From the NCBI GenBank assembly GCA_940671915.1, contig CALNVZ010003425.1, forward strand, positions 36,699,936 to 36,763,935: DNA of 64,000 nt, in the 5' to 3' direction. A program made the translations under genes and the position numbers. Below, piece by piece: positions 59,666 to 64,000 of the stretch. The notes beneath the pieces were generated by a model. That model was not told the DNA's origin. It made no database searches and saw only the letters and a list, made by a program, of their open reading frames with translations. Each line of letters opens with the position of its first letter. Position 1 is the stretch's first letter. The stretch comes from Paracentrotus lividus. Taxonomy: Eukaryota > Echinodermata > Echinoidea > Camarodonta > Echinidae.

Positions 59666-61560
59666 ATTTGAAATGAATCCGAAACAGCTGCGAATAGCAC
59701 TCAACCGATCTTTTAGATTTAGATTTAAATATCAATATTAAATCGAAATGAACAAAATTAAAAAAAAAAAAAATCTTTATAGGATTTAATTCTAAATCAC
59801 CAAAAATGATTGGTGGCTATCCACAGCCTATAGATTTATCCTTTTAATTTAAACTAATTAAATGGAATCGTCACAAACATGACTTAAAAGAATGAACATT
59901 ACACAATCTAAATTTACGAGCAACAGGCGCGCCAGTATAAGTTATTGGTGATAATTGACTCTGATTGCATCCCCTCCTCGATCCTCCCCTTCTCTACAGA
60001 TTTTACTTCTACTAAATGGATTGGTGACAGTTAAACTATTTCCCCTTTTCATCATGATTGCGTAAGGGAAACAAATGTTTAGGAAACCATGGAAATGGAA
60101 ATGGGTTTTCCATCCAATTTATCAGCCTATAAGCAGACCATTCCAAAGGAAATATTATGAACCCGGCTATGGTCTGTCAACCATGTTCATAACCGGTTTT
60201 GCGTTCAACCCTCCCCCCCCCCCCCCTCTCTCTCTCTTCTCTCTCTCTCTCAGATTTTACCCAAAAAAATCCTATGGCTTTCGCCCCCACTTTTTTAATA
60301 AACGTGTACAAAATCGCGAACATTCCCATAGATTTGTGATTTATCGCCTTTTGAGCCCCCACTTGGCTCATCCTGTTCACCCCCCCCCCCCTTTGGCTCA
60401 GCCCCTGTGACATTGTAGGCCCATGTGAAAGCCCTGCTGGTTCAAACGATATAACTAGTGCCCTTTTCTATCATTTCAGCCCTCATGTATTTATTCCCAT
60501 TGCGAACACCCGAGGATAAGACCCGAAATCAAGTTCAAGTTCAAGTTCAAGTTTATTCAAACCAATCAAAAACACAACATTTTAACAAATAATTGACAAA
60601 GATAGAACATGATGGGTTTGGGACCCCGGAGAAAGCAGAGCTTGTGATAGGGGCCCCTTACACGGTACAGTATAAACACAAAACAAGTATAATACATTTG
60701 TAGTATATTGAATATGGCATAAACATATTTACAATGATAAGTAGGGATTAAACATCGTAGGTCCCCTTGTCGCTGGTCAATGCTGTCTTATGACAGTGGA
60801 GTAAAATGAGCTATTAATAATAATAATTAAAGAAAAAAATGTTTTAAGCCCCCTTGTCATATAGCAACCATAATTATTTACTGCGCCACTAATTGCAAAT
60901 TGAGGGATTAATAATTGGGCTTTTATACGGTGGGGGTGGGGGGGGGGGGGGACGTACACATACAGTTTCATCCTCCCCTTGCATTCACCCACTGACTGCA
61001 GTTACCTTGGAAATTATAAACATCAGAAAACGAGAGGAAAAGCATAGCCAGGTGAATAATCAAGGATATCTGTTCTAATGAACTTAATTTCAAATTAATG
61101 TTACGTTAATGTGCCGTTATCACAGCAACTGAGAGAGAAATTTAAAGAAAAAGAAGATAAGTAAGAAGAGAGACAAACAGAACGACAATGTCCTCAAATG
61201 TCACATCCTCCCCATATTGTGAATTCCACTAATCACTAAATTTCTCACTTTCTAATAAACCAAATCATGAAACAATTATAATTAACCGCAATCCATATTA
61301 CAATAATCCTTGGATTCGTATTTGATTTCCTCATAACACAAAAAGCGGATGTTTTTCACCCCAAACTCGGGTGGATGTGGGTTAAAATTAGGTCAGAAGA
61401 CAAAGCTTTAAATCTTTCCTGCTTAAAAAATAATAATGCGATTGAAATGATCTAGACATATACGCGTGGGTGGTGGAATAATCAAATCGAAAGCGATTAA
61501 ACAATAAATCGACACGATGGACTTTAACCGGAGTGAATAACATATCGCTCTTGGAGACCG
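59666..61560. other. Gene-poor stretch
   Basis: Apart from the retrotransposon tail at 60533-60700 and C/G tracts at 60211-60225, 60379-60390 and 60938-60951, no gene or full element is seen. Confidence 0.35.
60533..60700 (-). mobile_element. LINE 3' tail fragment with AACTTG repeats
   Basis: On the minus strand GGGGTCCCAAACCC..., TTGTCAATTATTTG and TTGAATAAACTTGAACTTGA end in three to four AACTTG units, a typical tandem-repeat retrotransposon tail. The minus-strand orientation and severe truncation are inferred. Confidence 0.45.
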
Positions 61561-61566
61561 CGGTAA

Positions 61567-61572
61567 TATAAA
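61567..61572 (+). promoter_or_regulatory. Candidate TATA box
   Basis: TATAAA in a GC-flanked context (CGCGGTAA..ACGCGACT) about 520 bp upstream of the signal-peptide ATG. Transcription would start near 61595-61600 if functional. Confidence 0.4.
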
Positions 61573-62089
61573 ACGCGACTCGTACATGTATCTCTAGCAG
61601 ACGATATTATGTTGAGTTTTGTTGAGATTGGAGCGCGCGCAAATCCGCTGTGTACATCTCGCTTGTGCGAATTTCAGTCTGAGCAAAAGCCTTGGAGATG
61701 TACTGTAGGAAACCAGTGGTTGCGTTCTCGACAGGGTGACAAACGTTTACATTCGGCTCTGTTCCAGACTTTCTTGGGAGAGGAAACAGACTAGTCTCTT
61801 GATTTCAGATTGGATTTAGTCGGATATTGCACTTTAATATATATATTAAGAGCACGACCTGGCAAGTCAACTCACATTATTGGATCAAAATCTGAGAAAC
61901 GTCCGCACCTGTAATTTAAACATCGATCCTAATTTTTACTCGACCACATTTTTGTTGTTTTATGTTGGGTTAAGACCACGAATACCTACTGGAAATATTT
62001 CAAATCTTATTGGGAAGTGAGTGGACGTGAAAATATTTGGAAAAAGAAGTTCCCAAATCGACCAATTCTTCTTATTCACGGTGATAATA

Positions 62090-62195
62090 ATGGCTGGTGC
62101 CCGTGGAGAGATGATCTGCAAACAAGTCAGCTGTTTGCTGATATCCATGTTGATTCTGCTGTTCAAACACGCTCAAGAATGTTCTGCGAACCTAG
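62090..62195 (+). CDS. First coding exon of a secreted or membrane protein
   Basis: Thirty-five codons plus one base, beginning at ATG 62090 (the first ATG in this frame, after a stop at 62018-62020) and ending in CCTAG|GTGAGT at 62195/62196, a consensus donor. The peptide MAGARGEMICKQ.. continues into a strongly hydrophobic VSCLLISMLILLF core and then a polar HAQECSAN segment, the shape of a signal peptide. The phase 1 exit is typical of signal-peptide exons in extracellular modular proteins. No downstream exon was found up to 64000, so the gene continues outside. The family is unknown; without transcripts, a chance frame cannot be ruled out. Confidence 0.55.
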
Positions 62196-64000
62196 GTGAG
62201 TCATACATCTTCAACTCTATACAAACTGTTTTAAAAAATGGTACAGTCGAGGGGGATATAATTTAGGTATCTTCCCAAATGATGTGTGTATGTGATATCA
62301 AATTAAAGCCAAAAGATTCTTCTTGCTGATACATTTTGTTTTGTATGATTTGCTTGATGTAATATCTCCTTGGGAAAACAAAAGTTATACTAAATTTTGT
62401 GCGACGAGGAGCTTATCAAAATTAAAGTCATATCTATTGTTCCGAAAAGTCATATAAAAGCATGCACAAAATAGATTTTTCTTGATTATAGAAAACTGAT
62501 CATATCTCGAGATCTGCAGCACCAAATGAGATGAAAAATTACAGAAGAAAGCCTGATTTTCCTTCTTTATGGAAATATCAACCGCCAACAGATAGTGATT
62601 TTTTCCCCCATACATTAAAAAAAATGTTTTCCAACTGTACCATTTTATTTGATACAGACTGTATACTGCATTGTGATCAATGATTGCTTTACAATTCTTC
62701 TCGGCTATGGCCTGGGTCAGCATGGAGATTAAATTTTATATTCTCATTGTGTAATAATGAACACGTGTTATTTTATGGCCTCCCATCTGTAATAGTATAA
62801 TTATTAATGGTTACAACTTAGATTTGACAAGAGTATTTAGCACGATATTTCATTATTGTTGGAAATTCTGTATCAGAAAAACATGTTAGTCATTCTGTTT
62901 TAGATAAAGGTAAAATGAATTGTTAACTCTCGCTATTCACCAGAGAATTACTTGAAACTATTATTCATGTAAAAAGAAGGGGGAAAAAATGATAATAATT
63001 GACACTACGTGACTCATCGACCAAACTGATGATATTGTGGTTAAGACTTTGACAATTATTAATCTATCCCGTTCCCTTCCTGAATTTCTTTGTGTCCAAA
63101 ATATTATTTTCTGCAGTATAATAATGAGTGAGTATATATCTTCACATTTTGAACTTTGACCAGTGGATGTGGCCAGTGGCTGCATCGGTATTTTACCTTC
63201 ATCTGGTAGACCGTATATGGTTTTCGATATTGTTGCATTTATCTTCCATAGTCTGATAGGAGGTGAATGAGTTATGGTTATAGATTTTGGTTATGTATTC
63301 TTTTCATTATTGCTTAGAATAAAATGAATCAATATGAAGTTGTTTTACTGTTAATAAGCTTCAGAAATATTGTGCTTAAATAACAAACTTAACATTCAAT
63401 TTCATGTTTTCTCAATCTGCGGGCAAAGAGCTGGGTTGTATAGGTAACGTGTTTGGGTTTAATATTGCCATGAATCTCCGACCCTTGCAAGACTTGTTTT
63501 AATTGGGGATTCCATTATGATATACCTGCAAACCATGAAAAAAGGTATATGCATACTTCTAAAAAAAAGCGATAATAACTCACTTGACGTAACTCAACGA
63601 GTTCCTGAATTTAAGTTAAATTCATATTTAATTAAACCAGCATGAATATCACTTATCATAAACAAAGCTACAGACATTATTTTCTATGTCTGCTTGATAT
63701 AGCTCAACAATCATGACAGTGCGGTATCCAAAACAATTTATAAGCGCAAAGGGGGGGGGGGGGCAATGCTGCATGCCTGATGCTGTAATTCATTATTCAG
63801 GGGCGCACAGGCCTATACAGTTTACCTCAACTATTAACAGTACTACAATGTATATTGAATATCGTTGAAAAAAAAAATTCTATATACTTTCAAACTATAT
63901 GTAGATTTTTTTTAAACGCAGGTATTCATGTTTACTACTTTTTTCATAAGTAATCCCGAAACGCCTCCCCCCCCCTTGAAGAAGACACTAAATGATTGTC
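62196..64000. other. Putative first intron
   Basis: No further exon, RNA gene or complete element is seen; a 13-G run lies near 63750. If the exon at 62090 is real, this is intron sequence. Confidence 0.35.

Overview
The window is AT-rich eukaryotic nuclear DNA from an invertebrate deuterostome, most likely an echinoderm such as a sea urchin. The reasons are the multi-exon genes with GT-AG introns, the SLC-family and C2H2 genes of animal type, and the very high density of small DNA-transposon derivatives with G/C homopolymer cores, many carrying GAGCGCGAAGCGCGAGC-type blocks. A hemichordate or amphioxus cannot be excluded. No bacterial features are present, and 25 Ns mark an assembly gap at 35742-35766.

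Layout. 1-13.2 kb is mostly mobile DNA: a ~3-kb composite element with inverted ends, GAGACGTCTC-rich foldbacks, a TTAA-flanked piggyBac-like MITE and a 1-kb palindromic Tc1/mariner-like element. At 13.3-13.8 kb lies one N-terminal coding exon of an SLC7 heteromeric amino-acid transporter light chain (minus strand). At 15.9-17.1 kb is a ~150-bp tandem satellite whose units carry direct-repeat-1 nuclear-receptor sites. At 18.15-20.4 kb is a two-coding-exon, eight-finger C2H2 gene (minus strand) with an internal 39-residue repeat and an apparent one-base frameshift. 20.8-27.6 kb is again repeats and gene-poor DNA.

27.7-54.0 kb holds the main content: two tandem minus-strand paralogues of the SLC27A2-type very-long-chain acyl-CoA synthetase / fatty-acid transport protein. 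I could resolve all nine coding exons of each. Both give exactly 629 codons, share all intron phases, and end in the peroxisomal signal SKL. Their introns and the 7-kb spacer are filled with MITEs, a tRNA-like SINE remnant, a 1.8-kb hAT-like element with a perfect 8-bp target duplication, and a probably mis-assembled tandem duplication next to the gap.

54.3-56.2 kb is a cluster of non-LTR retrotransposon fragments, head-to-head and tail-to-tail. 56.2-61.5 kb has no gene. At 61.57-62.2 kb (plus strand) a TATA box and a signal-peptide exon with a consensus splice donor look like the start of a secreted or membrane protein gene that continues beyond the window.

The two acyl-CoA synthetases presumably act in the same step (activation and uptake of long or very long fatty acids, peroxisomal or ER). 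The other genes show no functional link to them. I found no operon, defence system, RNA gene or CRISPR array.
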